Below are positions 12,130 through 22,837 of a stretch of DNA of 64,000 bases, piece after piece. The first letter of the stretch is position 1. Each line of letters begins with the position of its first letter. Made by a program: the position numbers and the translations under genes. The notes below the pieces were generated by a model, which was not told the origin of the DNA, ran no database searches, and worked only from the letters and a program-made list of their open reading frames with translations. Source of the stretch: Prorocentrum cordatum (lineage: Eukaryota > Sar > Dinophyceae > Prorocentrales > Prorocentraceae); the NCBI GenBank assembly GCA_963575745.1, contig CAUYUJ010004998.1, forward strand, positions 1-64,000. The letters run 5' to 3'.

Positions 12130-12290
12130 CTACTCCTCCTCGTCCCTCCTCCTCCTCCTCTTCCTCCTGCTCCTCCTTCTCCTCCTGCTCATCATGCTGC
12201 TGCTGCTGCTGCTCCTCCTCCTCCTCCATCTCCTCCTCCTCCTCCTCCTCGTCCTCTTCCTCCTCCAAACTCATCCTGCTCCCTTGCCCC
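12130..12290. repeat. CTC/CTG microsatellite
   Basis: CTC triplets with a CTG run at about 12195-12212. Confidence 0.95.
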
Positions 12291-12454
12291 CTCCCCCTTT
12301 CCCCCCGTCTTCCGCATGCTCCTGCTGGGGCGGGCAGCGAGGAGCAGCTCGCTACTCGTTCGCAGACCCTTGGCCGCGCGACGGGGGCGGCCTTCCAAGA
12401 CGGCGGGGGGGCTCCCAAGAAGGCAGGCGGCTTCTCGGGAGCCCTCTCTGCTTC

Positions 12455-12660
12455 TCGTCCCTCCTCCTCCTCCTCCTCCTCCTTCTGTGAGGCCTCCTCC
12501 TCCTCCTCCTCCATCGCCTCCTCATATCCTCCTCCTCCTCCTCCCCCTACTCCTCCACTCCTCCTCCTCCTCCTCCTCCTCCTCCTCCATCTCCTCCCTC
12601 TCCTCCTCCCTCTCCTCCTCCTCCTCCTCCTCCTCCTCCTCCTCCTCCTCCGCCTCCTTC
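12455..12660. repeat. CTC microsatellite
   Basis: CTC triplets with short interruptions. Long ORFs on either strand are repeat translations. Confidence 0.95.
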
Positions 12661-12661
12661 T

Positions 12662-12895
12662 TTGAGGACTCCTCAGGGAAACTCTGGGCCCGTCTCTGGA
12701 GTAACCAGAAAACTGCATGCGGCCAAGCATATCATCAAGAAAATTACCATGCAAGAGATCTGGGCCAACTTCCCAGACGCTCCTCAAAACAAGCCTGGGA
12801 TAATTTCTGCTGCTACCGCTGGATGGGCGAAGGCGCTCAAGAAACTTGACCATTTTTCCGGCAAGTTGGTCAAGAAGCGCTGGCCCAGCTTCTAG
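12662..12895 (+). CDS. candidate short exon, 77 aa (weak)
   Basis: The frame after the CTC tract has normal amino-acid composition and is rich in Lys and aromatic residues (for example HIIKKITMQEIWANFP and KALKKLDHFSGKLVKKRW). The codon pattern differs from nearby repeat frames. There is no known domain and no upstream SL. It could be the last exon of a gene or a chance ORF. Confidence 0.2.
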   Translation: MRTPQGNSGPVSGVTRKLHAAKHIIKKITMQEIWANFPDAPQNKPGIISAATAGWAKALKKLDHFSGKLVKKRWPSF

Positions 12896-12943
12896 GGAGG
12901 AGGTTTCTTAATCAGACACTCGGCTGTAAGCATACATCTTCGG

Positions 12944-13033
12944 AGGCCCGCGCGGATTTTTCAGATCGGCGCTGGAACCCTCAGGCGCCGCCAAGGGGGG
13001 TCAAGCGCAGATCCGAGAAATCCGTGCGGACCT
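12944..13033. mobile_element. foldback (MITE-like) repeat, copy 2
   Basis: Left arm GCCCGCGCGGATTTTTCAGA pairs with right arm ending GAGAAATCCGTGCGGAC (inverted, about 28 bp). The interior has GGCGCTGGAACCCTC and GGGGGGTCAAGCGCAGA. The sequence just to the right (TTGATGTTCATGCAGTTTTT) is also shared with copy 3, so the true repeat is longer than the hairpin. Confidence 0.7.
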
Positions 13034-13499
13034 CTGACATTGATGTTCATGCAGTTTTTGTTCTTCGAGCTAAGACTTCGAGGAGATCGCTGTTCTGGAG
13101 AGACCAAAATATACCGATAACCGCTACTCCATGGACCTCTTCCGTGGTGCGTTCTGACTCGAATTTCGAAGGGAATCCAGCCATGGCGACGAGGGCAAGA
13201 GTAGTGGTACTAAACCATTTCTGCCTACGATGTTCGTTCGCGGACTTCCCGACATCATGCCTTCACGTCGTCGAGGCACTGCCCGAGCAGCACCTCCAGC
13301 TCCGTGCGCTGCTGCAGCAGCTCTGCCTGCTGCGCCTCCGCCCGAGAGGGTCGCCAACCGACCACCTCACTGGTCCAGCCCGAGCCCATCCTGCGCTTAG
13401 GATCGGTGTATACCCAGACCTCCAACGTACTGACACATTCAGTGCGAAAGGTTTTCACACTTTTCGGCCACTGGGGACCCTCGCCGGGCCCCGGGGCCG

Positions 13500-13627
13500 T
13501 AACAACAACAGCAGCAACAACAACAGCAACAACAACAACACCAACACCACCAACAACAACACCACCAACAACAACAGCAACAACAACACCACCAACAACA
13601 CCACCACCACCAACAACAACAACGCAA
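13500..13627. repeat. AAC/ACC trinucleotide array
   Basis: AAC triplets mixed in phase with AGC and ACC triplets, giving poly-Asn, poly-Thr and poly-Val frames that are not genes. Confidence 0.95.
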
Positions 13628-13715
13628 GATGCAAAGCCAATCTCGGAGAAAAGGTCGGGAGTTGCGGGGGCCCCGCCTTGAACAAATCTGTACATCGGAT
13701 CTCTGGGTGCGCCCT

Positions 13716-13740
13716 CCTGGCTTGGCCAGGGAGGCGTAGT
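13716..13740. repeat. CCTGGC palindrome
   Basis: CCTGGCTTGGCCAGGGAGGCG here matches CCTGGCTCAGCCAGGGAGGCG near 13947. Each can form a 6-bp stem (CCTGGC with GCCAGG). They flank foldback copy 3. Confidence 0.5.
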
Positions 13741-13775
13741 CTCGAAACGAGAAAACTGCACAAACATAGAATGTT

Positions 13776-13902
13776 GGAGGTCCGCGCGGATTTCTCGGCG
13801 CTGGACCCTCCTACCTAGCGCACGGAGCGCTTCAGGGGCGGCGCCGGAGGCGCCGCCAGGGGGGCCCAGCGCAGAGCCAAGAAATCCGCGCGGAGCTCTA
13901 GC
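13776..13902. mobile_element. foldback (MITE-like) repeat, copy 3
   Basis: Left arm GTCCGCGCGGATTTCTCGGC pairs with right arm CCAAGAAATCCGCGCGGAGC. The interior contains CGCACGGAGCG and GGCGGCGCCGGAGGCGCCGCC (itself a palindrome). Same family as the copies at 11700 and 12944. Confidence 0.7.
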
Positions 13903-13994
13903 AGTTGATGCTTATGCAATTTTGTCTTCTTCGGATCCTGGCTCAGCCAGGGAGGCGCAGTCATTGATCCTTCGGTAGCAACTCATGGGAGCCT

Positions 13995-14140
13995 TCCATA
14001 CCATCTTGTCGGCTCTTGCGAATCGACGCCAATCGACGCACATCGACCTTCATTGACGCTGATCGACGCTAGCCGACGCGACATCGGCGCTATCTCATCG
14101 ACTCCCAGACGCTAATCCACGCTAGTCGACGCCAAAGACG
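13995..14140. repeat. ATCGACGCTA-type degenerate short repeat
   Basis: About a dozen units of 10-13 bp built on CGACGC with ATC, AGC or TAC variants. Confidence 0.8.
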
Positions 14141-14324
14141 GAATTGAGAGGGCATACTGGGCTCCCATGACTTGCTTCCGAACGACCCCTGGTCCAGGAT
14201 GGGCGCGGCCCAGATTGGCGAGGCGGTCGGTTGATGCCCCCCCGGCCTTCAAGGCCCTCACGGACTGGCGCTCGGCCTCCACCATGCGCTTCAGCTTCGT
14301 CACCGCTTCCCGGTATCCCACCTG

Positions 14325-14485
14325 AGTGAGAAGGAGAAGGCCTTCTCAGACCGCTCGGAAGTCCTCCGACCTTCGGAGAAGTTTTCGAAGCCTTCCCCGA
14401 AGCCACAGAAAACTTCCCAGAAGGCGCGAGGGCTTCTGAGACGTCCCGCCGCCTTCTGCGAATGCCTTCTCCTTCTCGTTTCCCC
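14325..14485. repeat. GAGAAGGC/GCCTTCTC palindromic array D
   Basis: Dense GAGAAGGCCTTCTC, TTCGGAGAAG and CCCAGAAGGC units in both orientations. Same family as 4638-4795. Confidence 0.75.
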
Positions 14486-15369
14486 CCCTCGCTCGCTTCT
14501 GACGGAAGCTCAGATGCCCACCGTCCCGAACACATCATGACGGAACCTCTTCGCCGTTCTTGTAGCCTCCTCCTGGGGCCCTCGTTGGGCCCCTGGGCCG
14601 TCAGCAACGGCTCGGGATTGACAAGCCGAGGGGGAAGGGCTGGAACCTCAGGGGGCCTCGCATGGAAGAAATCGAGACATCGGTGGGTCTCGCCTTCGGC
14701 GCACCTCACATTCGGCGCACGTCGCCGTCGGCGGAAGCCGGCGGAATGCTGGAGGAAGCCAGCGGGAGTGAAACGGTGGTTGGTCCGCTGGTGGAAGCAA
14801 GCGCGAGACGTCAACATTCTTGGATCCAGAGTTCCGGAATGGCAGTGATCTGCACTGTCCGGTGGCAGGGGGGGTCTTCCTGGGCCCCAGCGCGCACAAG
14901 AAATGGGCAGGGCCCCTCGCCAGACAGCCCTCCGAGGTGTCGTCCGAGGCCCACCCAACGGCCAAGCAAAGTCTTGGAGGAAAGCTCCCCTGAGGTCCAG
15001 GCGTCGCCGTCGTCGACGATCGATCAAGGCTCGCGTGCCGAAGATTTTGTTCGTCACTTCCTACCTCCTGGGGCCCGTCTCGAGCTTCGGGACCGTCCGA
15101 AGTTGATCTGGGGTGAAAAGCTATCCAAGAGGGATTGAGCGTCGCAATTCAGGTGTTTCCTGTGCAGTTTCGGGCCCCGGGGCCCTCATATATCGGCCCG
15201 GCTCGAGAAATGCCGCAAAGAGTTGGGGTGGAGGGCTCGGATCGTGAATGTTTTCACGGCATTGGAACTCCTCCGCGTCGTCGGATCTCATGATCTGGGC
15301 AACCGGCTTGACAGCATCGAGCGAAAAGGGCGGGGGAGTTGTGCCGCGCGCCATGAGGAGGGCCGCGGA
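14486..15369. other. no gene recognised
   Basis: Average-complexity GC-rich DNA. Overlapping ORFs on both strands show no family signature. Confidence 0.5.
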
Positions 15370-16400
15370 ATACGAGAAGCCATCGATCAGAGACCACGGA
15401 TCACCAGCTCCGTTTTCGAATGTCAGCGGGGAAGAAAGTCACGAACAACGGTTGATCAACGGCTCTGGGCCACCAAGACCGTGTTTGAGAAAACGCTGCA
15501 AGCACGGTCACGAAGCATGACGGAGGACGAGTACTGGGCCAAGAAATCGATTTGGACCCGCTCGCGACCCCACGACGAGACCACACAACACGACAGACCA
15601 TGGGCTGCGGACCACGAGTTCCCTGCCTCAGTCCCACCACGAGGAGGAAAACCTGCGAGACACGACGAGCGAAGCACGACGGAGCGTGGACCACCAAGCC
15701 CGTACTCCGCGCCCAATGTCAAAGATAACCGCTCAACGTGATGGACCACGGGCCACTGACCACTGGGCCCAATTTTGCGAGCCCGCGGGGGGGAACCCAC
15801 AACTCGCCACGGACGATATCCAATCAATGCCCGAGACCCCGCAGCAGGGACGCCACGAATCAGGACGAAACCCCACGAAGGGGGGGACAACGAAACATTA
15901 CGGACCACGGGCCACAAACCCGCTTCCCGAGACCCCAGGAGAGGGAGTGCCACGAGGCACGAGGGACCAGTTGCCACGGACCACCAAACCTTTCCTTGAT
16001 ACCTGGCGTCGAGGGTATCATGAAACATGGCGGACCAGATGCCACAGACGATCAACTCTACTTTCAAGATCACGCGCCACCCATACACGCAAAGACATCA
16101 ATCATGACGGACCAGGGGACACAGGACACCAATCCATTTTTGAACTTATTGCTTGGAGCCCTCCGACAAAGACGACCGCGAAACACGACAGACCAAGTGC
16201 TACGTGTCGTGAGATTCTACGACCAAAAATGCAACAACATACAACGGATCACAAGTTACGGACCATCAAGTTCTCAGGTCCGTGCTCGAGGCCCTACGAC
16301 AGCGAACGACCCTCTGGGCACGGTGGGTCACGGAACACCGATCCAATTTGCCAGGACTCCACGGAGAAGACGGGCTACGGCCCTCCGATTCCACTTGAGG
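15370..16400. repeat. ~1-kb degenerate minisatellite, unit about 65-75 bp
   Basis: Recurring elements GACCACGGGCCAC, CACGACGGACCA and GAGACCCC(A/G) with intervening variable sequence. The array looks old and diverged. Apparent ORFs of up to about 330 codons come from the repeated units. Confidence 0.75.
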
Positions 16401-16419
16401 CCTCACATGTGCAACATCG

Positions 16420-16660
16420 AACTGTCATGCAACGTGTCGCGCCATGCCTTGCACTGCCAAACCGTGCCATGCAAGACAGTGTATGCCATACCATGTCTGG
16501 CCGTGCCCTGCCGTCTAACCTCGCCCCTTGCCATCCATGCTGTGCCACACCTTACCACGTCGTGCCAGGACATGCAGTGGCATGACAGGTCAGTTCATGC
16601 CATGCCACACTGCACACAACATGCTATGCCATCCAACACCACAACACTCCATACTGATAG
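16420..16660. repeat. CCATGC/GTGCC pentamer-hexamer array
   Basis: Irregular CCATGCC, GTGCCATG and CATACCATG units. A similar ATGC-based array is at 39675-39840. Confidence 0.8.
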
Positions 16661-17183
16661 GCGCAGGCGTACTTTTTTGTACACAGATGCGTATCGTGGA
16701 ACGAGATCTCAGCAACTCTGGCTTGCGCGATAGCTTTCTTGGAGCTTATGTTCCATCCCCATTCCCATTTACATCGCACACAAGTCCGTTCCATCGCGGA
16801 CGGCTCAAATCTTGCACGGCTTGCCTTCTCGGCCACAAGAATCGGGCTGATCTCACCCAAACTCCTCAACCCTGTCTGGTGAGCTCGATGCGCGCACTGC
16901 GGGTCCCTCCGACCGCTCCGAGCCGGACGGCCCTGGGCCTGAGATAAGGCCTACTCCTGAGGGAAACATCGCGGTGCGTGTGCGTGTGCATGCTCGTGTT
17001 TGTGTGTGTGTGTGTCATCTTTTCACCAAATGCACCTGTCTGCACGGCCGTGGCTGGACCCTTTGATCACGACGCGTTCGACTAAGTTCGTCCGCAATTG
17101 GCACTTCCATCTGCCGACCGCGCCTAGGTTACTCTGCGCCGCCGACTTAAAAGTGTGTGTGTGTGGGTGTGTGCGTTGGGGGG
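16661..17183. other. no gene recognised
   Basis: Average-complexity DNA with short GT runs (16990-17015, 17150-17172). Nothing supported. Confidence 0.5.
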
Positions 17184-17225
17184 CCGTAGCCTGGCTCAAG
17201 CGTTGGCTCAAGCGTTTGGATCAAA
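17184..17225 (+). other. three stacked spliced-leader relics
   Basis: Reads CCGTAGCCTGGCTCAAG, then CG, then TTGGCTCAAG, then CG, then TTTGGATCAAA. The first is the dinoflagellate SL with four internal bases (ATTT) missing. The next two are progressively more worn SL 3' ends. Order and decay fit repeated rounds of trans-splicing and re-insertion, the oldest copy lying nearest the gene. Confidence 0.7.
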
Positions 17226-18252
17226 CCGCTCTGCATCAAGCCGCTGGCCGCCAGGAGGCCACTCCCCCTTTCTCTTACTTCCCACTCGTTTCACTCCCTG
17301 GTACCCCGGTCGCGTGGGACCCAAGCGTGCGCTTGCCCATCACCCGCTGGCAACATGCTCGCGCTCGCACAGAGGCGAGAGGGAAGCGGAGCCCGAGGAG
17401 CGCCAGGCGATCGAGGAGCACTGGCGACGGTCCCAGGCGGACACGGCGGCGCGCGCGGAGTAGCTGCGGGAGGACTCCTTGGGTGGCCTTGCGGGCGTTT
17501 GCACGGGCTGCGCGGTGGACCTCATCCTGGCCGTGCAGGGGGCGCCGCGGGGCTCAGGGTGGCCAGGCAGGTGGCCGGTGCCTGCACCAGCGGCCTCCGG
17601 CGCGTCGAGCGCCAGGCGGCCCGGCGCCGTCATGGAGGGTCCGGAGCCGGAGCTGAAGATCGTGGGCGCGTGCTGCGGCGCCGTGCTCCCTGCCTGCCTG
17701 TCGAAGTACGGCCCGCCCGTATCAGAAGGAGGCGCGATAAGGATGCGAGGGCCCTGGACGCCCATTTCGAAGCTTCTCGAGGCGGGGCGCGGCCGACGAG
17801 AGTGGCCAAGGATGGACCGAGGAGGCCAGGGCGCAAGGGTACCCTTGGGAAGGTTGCCCATCCTTGCTATGCGGGCTGACTGTGCGACGCGATCCGTGGC
17901 TTTCTGCTCCTCTCGCCGTGGCGCTCGCCAGTCCGCTGGCGGGTGCGCCTCTGCAAGAGGAGGGACGGACGCCCCGCGGCGGCAAGGGCACTGGTGCGCG
18001 CCTACCTTTTACCCGCTGAAGAATACGTGTGGTCTAGTGCAGCTCTGGCACGGGCAAGTCGGCACTGGTGCCATCACGGCAGTCACCGCGACCTTGCCTT
18101 GCAGGCCGGGCAGCCAGAGCGCGCGGTTGCGGACCAGATGTTGCTGGGCAAGTCCATCTCCTACCTGGTCTTTATGGTTCACGATGGTGGCCTGCAGCAC
18201 ATGCATCTTCTTTACGGAGCTCCGTGAATATGCCACGGGCGTTATCTCGTAG
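17226..18252 (+). pseudogene. decayed retrogene downstream of SL relics; product unknown
   Basis: The frame running from the SL relics is open from 17155 to 18252 except for one TAG at 17461. Parts have protein-like composition, for example a charged helical segment before the stop (EEHWRRSQADTAARAE) and a stretch near 17640-17790 (LKIVGACCGAVLPACL). No known family is recognised. The first in-frame ATG after the stop is at 17632. Position directly behind stacked SL relics suggests an old processed cDNA copy. I saw no convincing poly(A) or target-site duplication, so the limits are uncertain. Confidence 0.3.
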
Positions 18253-18884
18253 CTTCAATATCACATCAACGCACGGGGTGTGCGTATGACACCTTCAATT
18301 GTGGTGCATGATTTGGTGCAGATTTGGTGGTTCGAACTTTCGGCATTTAACACAATGGAACGTTATATATACTTTTCCAGAATGCGTCTGTCGGGTCTCG
18401 GGCCGCTTCCTTTCACTGTGAGCAGGTCTATATTGCGGGCATCGGTGCAGCGCGCTTGGCTATGACCACTTTCATGTCCTGTTTTCGGTAGTGGCTCACA
18501 ATCCGTACTTTCCTTCGAGGCATCTCCTCTTGTCACTTCCGAATTCCTGGCTTGTGATGTGTACAGCGTGCTTGTTTCTTATGTAAGATGTAATTCGAAC
18601 GCACTCTCGCCTCCACCCCTCCTTGTTCTCTCCTTGTCTTCTTTTCCTCCCCCCGCCGTTCCCCTCTTCTTCTGGGTTGCTGGCAGGGCGATGCCCATGC
18701 CGCACTGCTCCGTTCCTCAGGCGGTCAGATGTGACAAGCGCGCTCCTATTCAGTGCGAGTCGGTTGCGTCTCCCAGCCAGTAATCCGCACCAGCACGCAG
18801 CCAGTTATCCCACTGGCTGTGAGCCCGACTGGTTCACATCAGGCTGCCCCCCCTGGCAAGACGGCATCCCATCTCTGCCACACC
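18253..18884. other. no gene recognised
   Basis: AT-richer than its surroundings, with no domain or repeat identified. Confidence 0.5.
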
Positions 18885-19078
18885 TTTTCCCTTGGCGGGG
18901 GGCACTCCGCCGGATCGTTTCTCTCCCTATGGCGCGGGGGGCAATCCGCCTGTGCTCATCTCTGCACACTTTCCCTCGGCGGGGGGCACTGCGCTGGTCC
19001 CTTTCTTTCCCCTTGACGGGGCGCAGTCCGCCTGTGCACATCTTCTCGCTTGGCGGGGGGCAATCCGCCATTACTCCC
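18885..19078. repeat. tandem hairpin repeat GGCGGGGGGCA-T-CCGCC, five copies
   Basis: Copies start at 18894, 18931, 18978, 19015 and 19052 (spacing 37, 47, 37, 37). Most can fold with GGCGG against CCGCC around a GGGGCAAT-type loop. C/T-rich spacers separate them. Confidence 0.75.
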
Positions 19079-19110
19079 TCACTCGTCCCCCTCATGCTTC
19101 TCCTGGAGGA

Positions 19111-19440
19111 CGAAGAGGAGGAGGAGGAGGAGGAGGAGGAGGAGGAGGAGGAGACGACCGTAGAGGATGAGGAGGAGGATGAGGAGAAGGATGAGGAGGA
19201 GGAGGAGGAGGAAGAGAAGGAGGGGGGGAGGGGGAGGAGGAGTAGGAGGAGGAGGATGAGGCGGAGGAGGAGGAAGATGAGAAAGAGGAGGAGGAGGAGG
19301 AGGAGGATGAGGAGAGGAGGAGGAGGAGGAGGAGGAGGAGGAGGGGAGGAGGAGGGGGAGGAGAGGAGGAGGAGGAGGAGGAGGAGGAGGAGGGGGAGGA
19401 GGAGGAGGAGGGGGAGGAGGGGGGGAGGAGGAGGAGAAGC
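19111..19440. repeat. GGA microsatellite, about 330 bp
   Basis: GGA triplets with GAT and GAA interruptions. All long ORFs here are repeat translations. Confidence 0.97.
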
Positions 19441-20245
19441 AGCGCCGCTGCCCCTCTCGCCCGAGGCACGGCCTCCAGGTGTGTGCAGGCGGGCCTCCAG
19501 CCTCCCTGTGGCCCCTCCTTTCTCCCCCTCCCCTGCCTCTGTCAGGGCTGGACCTAAACGTTGTGATTCGTTTTGTTGTCGTTTTATGCTTCGTTTTGCT
19601 CTATCTGTTTTCCTGTACCTCCCTCTCAAAACAACAAACAAAACACAACCGCAGTCCAGCAAAACAGCGTTTAGGTCCAGCCTTGGCCTCTGTGTTGCGC
19701 CTCCTGGGAACAACACCACGCACTGGAAACAAAGCACACAGTTGAAAACAAAACCACACACAGTCTGTGGAACAGGCACTCTGCTTTTTCCCCACTCCCG
19801 CCCCACCCCCCCAGTGTTTTTTTTCGCAATTTTTTCCACAGCCTCGCCTCCGTCCTCGGCTGGCTCAATCTCCTCTTCGTGTCTTGCACTGCCCTTACGG
19901 TGTATGGTGTCTCCTTCTTTCCCCTCGGCTCCCCCTCCTCTGTCAGCCGGCTCATGCCCCTCGCGTCCGTCCGTCTTCTCCCTCGGCTGTCCGCTGTCGC
20001 TTCTCGCTCCTTGCTCCTCCCTCGCTTTGCTTGGCCCTCCTTTCCCCTGTCCTGCTTGGCCCTGGTCGTTGCAATTCTGGCCAGCCTTGGCCTTGCGATG
20101 TGAATCCTTTGCCTGCCGCCTCGGCGTTCCGCCGGCCGGGCTTGTTCCACCGCCCCGTGAGAGGCCGGCCTGCTTGGCGCGCGCGCGGCCGCCGCGCGTG
20201 CGTCTGATGCTGCGGCGCTGCGCCCACCCGCCGCCGACCAAAAAC
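19441..20245. other. no gene recognised
   Basis: C/T-rich with a partly duplicated motif (CTGGACCTAAACG at about 19550 and its inverse TTTAGGTCCAG at 19670). Long ORFs lack any domain. Confidence 0.5.
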
Positions 20246-20395
20246 TGTGTGTGTGTGTGTGTGTGTGTGCGTGTGTGTGTGTGTGTGTGTGTGCGTGTCT
20301 GCGTATGTGGGTCGAACCGCTGATTGCAGCCCACCGGCGCGCCGGAATAGTGAAACATGTGTGCGTGTGTGCGTGCGTGTGTGTGTGTGTGTGTG

Positions 20396-20448
<53 letters not shown>

Positions 20449-20515
20449 ATTTCTATGCCGTCCCGCCGCGCTCGTGGCCACGACGCCAACAAGTGTGTGT
20501 GTGTGTGTGTGTTTG
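20246..20515. repeat. cluster of GT dinucleotide arrays
   Basis: GT runs at 20246-20297, 20358-20447 and 20493-20516, separated by about 50-60 bp of unique sequence. Another cluster lies at 20936-20990. Confidence 0.95.
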
Positions 20516-20935
20516 TGTTTGCGCTCCTCTTGGCCTGCTGCCATTGCATCCCGTCCACTACTGCGCCACGCTTGCAGGCCTCGGCCTGCCCCTGGTCCGT
20601 CACTGCCTTCTCTGCCTGTTACTGACCATGGCTCTCTCCGCCCCTGTGTTGTCGTTCCCTTCCACCCCGCTCTCACATGCCTCCTCGCGAATGATGCTGC
20701 GTGGTCCCGGCATCTCCCTGCTGTGTGAGCTGGCCCAGTCCGCGCGCGCTGCCCGTCGTCCGACCTTGCTCCGCCGCGCGCGTGGCCGCGAAGCTAAAAC
20801 GTACTTGTTTGTTTGTTTGTGTGTGGGTGTGGCATTTTGTCAGCTGCGGGGACCTGCCTCTGCACCGCTTGATCGGGTCCCGTTGGGCCGCCAACGTGAA
20901 TGTGCGTGCGTGTGTAAGCGTGTGTTCGTTTGTGT

Positions 20936-20954
20936 TTGCTTGTGTGTGTGTGTC

Positions 20955-20990
<36 letters not shown>
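20936..20990. repeat. GT dinucleotide array
   Basis: Almost pure GT with a few TTGT variants. TTTG units at 20803-20820 are related slippage products. Confidence 0.95.
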
Positions 20991-21180
20991 TCGGGCGGGG
21001 CGGCAGCAAGCGGCCTCGCGTTCGTACTGCTTGTTGTGGGTGCTCTGGAGGCGCGCCTGGCAAGATCAATCAACACCAAGCCGAGAAATCGGATCGGATC
21101 GGAGTGTGCGTCGGATCGGGCTGCATTGGCACGGAATCCAACAACGCCTATGTAAAACATCGGGCCGCATCTAATCAACG

Positions 21181-21225
21181 ATATATATGTATATATAGAT
21201 TATATATATATATATATATATATCG
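21181..21225. repeat. AT dinucleotide array
   Basis: TATATA run about 40 bp long, flanked by CGAATCGGATCGG-like short repeats (21090-21115, 21258-21280). Confidence 0.9.
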
Positions 21226-21376
21226 AAACCGAACTGGGTCGAGCCGGCCAGAATCAACATCGAATCGGATCGATCGGACCGAAATGGGCCCTGGAACCCG
21301 TGCGCCCAACGTCTTGATTTTTTAAGCCGTGGACTCCACAAAATCTCGACCCACTCCCCCCGGGACCGGCTCTTTG

Positions 21377-21595
21377 TCACGAACCGCTGTTTGATGGCTC
21401 TGGGGCCCGGCGAAGGCCCCAAAAACCGAAAAGGGCAACGAACAAAAAAAGCGCCGTGATGTTTGTCCACGACGCCTGGTCGATCTGCCTCTGCGTGAAG
21501 GTCCTCTTCTCGGGCTGCTCCTCCTCCTTCGCGCCCTCGTCGGACGGGGCCCCGCCCTCCTTGATGCTGGCCTTGAGGCGTGCCGCCTCCTTCCT
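21377..21595 (-). CDS. candidate terminal exon of a small single-pass membrane protein
   Basis: Minus-strand frame ending in TGA at 21377-21379 gives about 72 residues of convincing composition. A Glu/Lys-rich soluble stretch comes first (EEQPEKRTFTQRQIDQASW), then a transmembrane helix (NITALFLFVALFGFWGL), then a short basic, polar tail. Upstream of about 21595 the frame runs into a C-rich tract, where a 3' splice acceptor is likely. I do not recognise the family. The partner exons were not found, so this is probably the 3' end of a gene or a fragment. Confidence 0.4.
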   Translation of the reverse strand, partial: RKEAARLKASIKEGGAPSDEGAKEEEQPEKRTFTQRQIDQASWTNITALFLFVALFGFWGLRRAPEPSNSGS

Positions 21596-22199
21596 CGGGG
21601 GGGTGGGGTGAGTGGGGGGACGAAGGGGGGGTGGGAGGCAGAGGAGGGGGAGGTGGAGACGGGGGAGGAGGAGGGGGAGGCAGAATGGATATCGGGCGTC
21701 CCGAGACCGTGCCGAAAACCACGTGGCAACCACGCGTGCAGCCCACACACGCAAGGCGCACGCGCACACGTGTCAAACAGAATGGTCAAACCGACTGCCT
21801 TCGCATATGTCAACCACGCACGTGAGCCTGCTCTTGCTGGCGCAGAAAAAGCTAACAAAAAACACAAATGACGGCCTGGGACCCTCGCTCGCTCTGAACG
21901 GCTCCCCCCCCCATAAACCGATGTCTGGAATCGAACATCTTCCGCTATTCGCCCTGAGCGGAGGCCTCCGGCAATGAACGTATAGCGAAAAATTACAATC
22001 AACTACGCGTTTGAGGCGCCAAACTCTGTTGGCCTGCACCTCAACGCGCACACCAACATGACGATCGGCGCGTTCCCGGCCATTGTGCCGTGCTTAGTAA
22101 CCACGAATGAGGTATTCACCCAGCTTCCCGCAACTTTTTCGAAGAGGACGTTCTGCTATACTCTGTTAGCCGATGCGGACCCCAAACCATGTATTTCTA
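21596..22199. other. no gene recognised
   Basis: GGGGGA-rich tract to about 21690, then average-complexity DNA. If 21377-21595 is an exon, upstream exons might lie here, but none stands out. Confidence 0.45.
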
Positions 22200-22370
22200 G
22201 CAATCGATGTGAGGCCATCTACGTGAAACAATCTATGTGGTGCAATTGATCTTTATCAATGATGTGACACATCTCATGCTCTTGCAAACATCCCACCCAC
22301 CCACCCGTAACTTGGTTTGCAAAACCTCTTAAGACCGTGACGGTAGGTTCCAAATGGCACTTGGCAACGA

Positions 22371-22804
22371 CACCGCCGTCGACGACGACGACGCCACCGA
22401 CGACTACGACGACACCGACGACGTCTCCGACGACTTCGACGACAACGACAACGACGACGACGACGACACCGACGACGACGACGACGACGCCGACGCCGAC
22501 GACGACGACGACGATGACGACGCCGGCGACGACGACGACGCCGACGACGACGACGTCGACGACGCCGACGACGTCGACGACGACGACGACGGCGGCGACG
22601 ACGACGCCGACGTCGACGACGGCGCCGACGCCGACGCCGACGACGACGTCGCAAACGAAGACGACGACGAGCGAGAAGGGAGCACGACGACGGCGACGAC
22701 GACGACAACGACGAGGGAGGAGGGAGGACGGCGACGACGCGAACGACGAAGAAGGGGAGAGGACGGCGACGCCGACGACGACGACGAGGGAGGAGGGAAG
22801 ACGA

Positions 22805-22837
<33 letters not shown>

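Noticed and set aside
12834-12880. SL relic in CGCTCAAG ... CCATTTTTCCGGCAAG
   Set aside because: Too many mismatches to the SL, no CCGTAGCC part, and the strings lie inside a frame with protein-like composition.
15370-16400. CRISPR-like array (repeats with variable spacers)
   Set aside because: Unit length and sequence vary, repeats are degenerate, there are no cas genes, and the DNA is eukaryotic nuclear.
17355-17879. ATG-started 174-codon Gly/Arg-rich frame
   Set aside because: Composition is typical of an off-frame reading of GC-rich DNA. The frame with EEHWRRSQADTAARAE is more protein-like.
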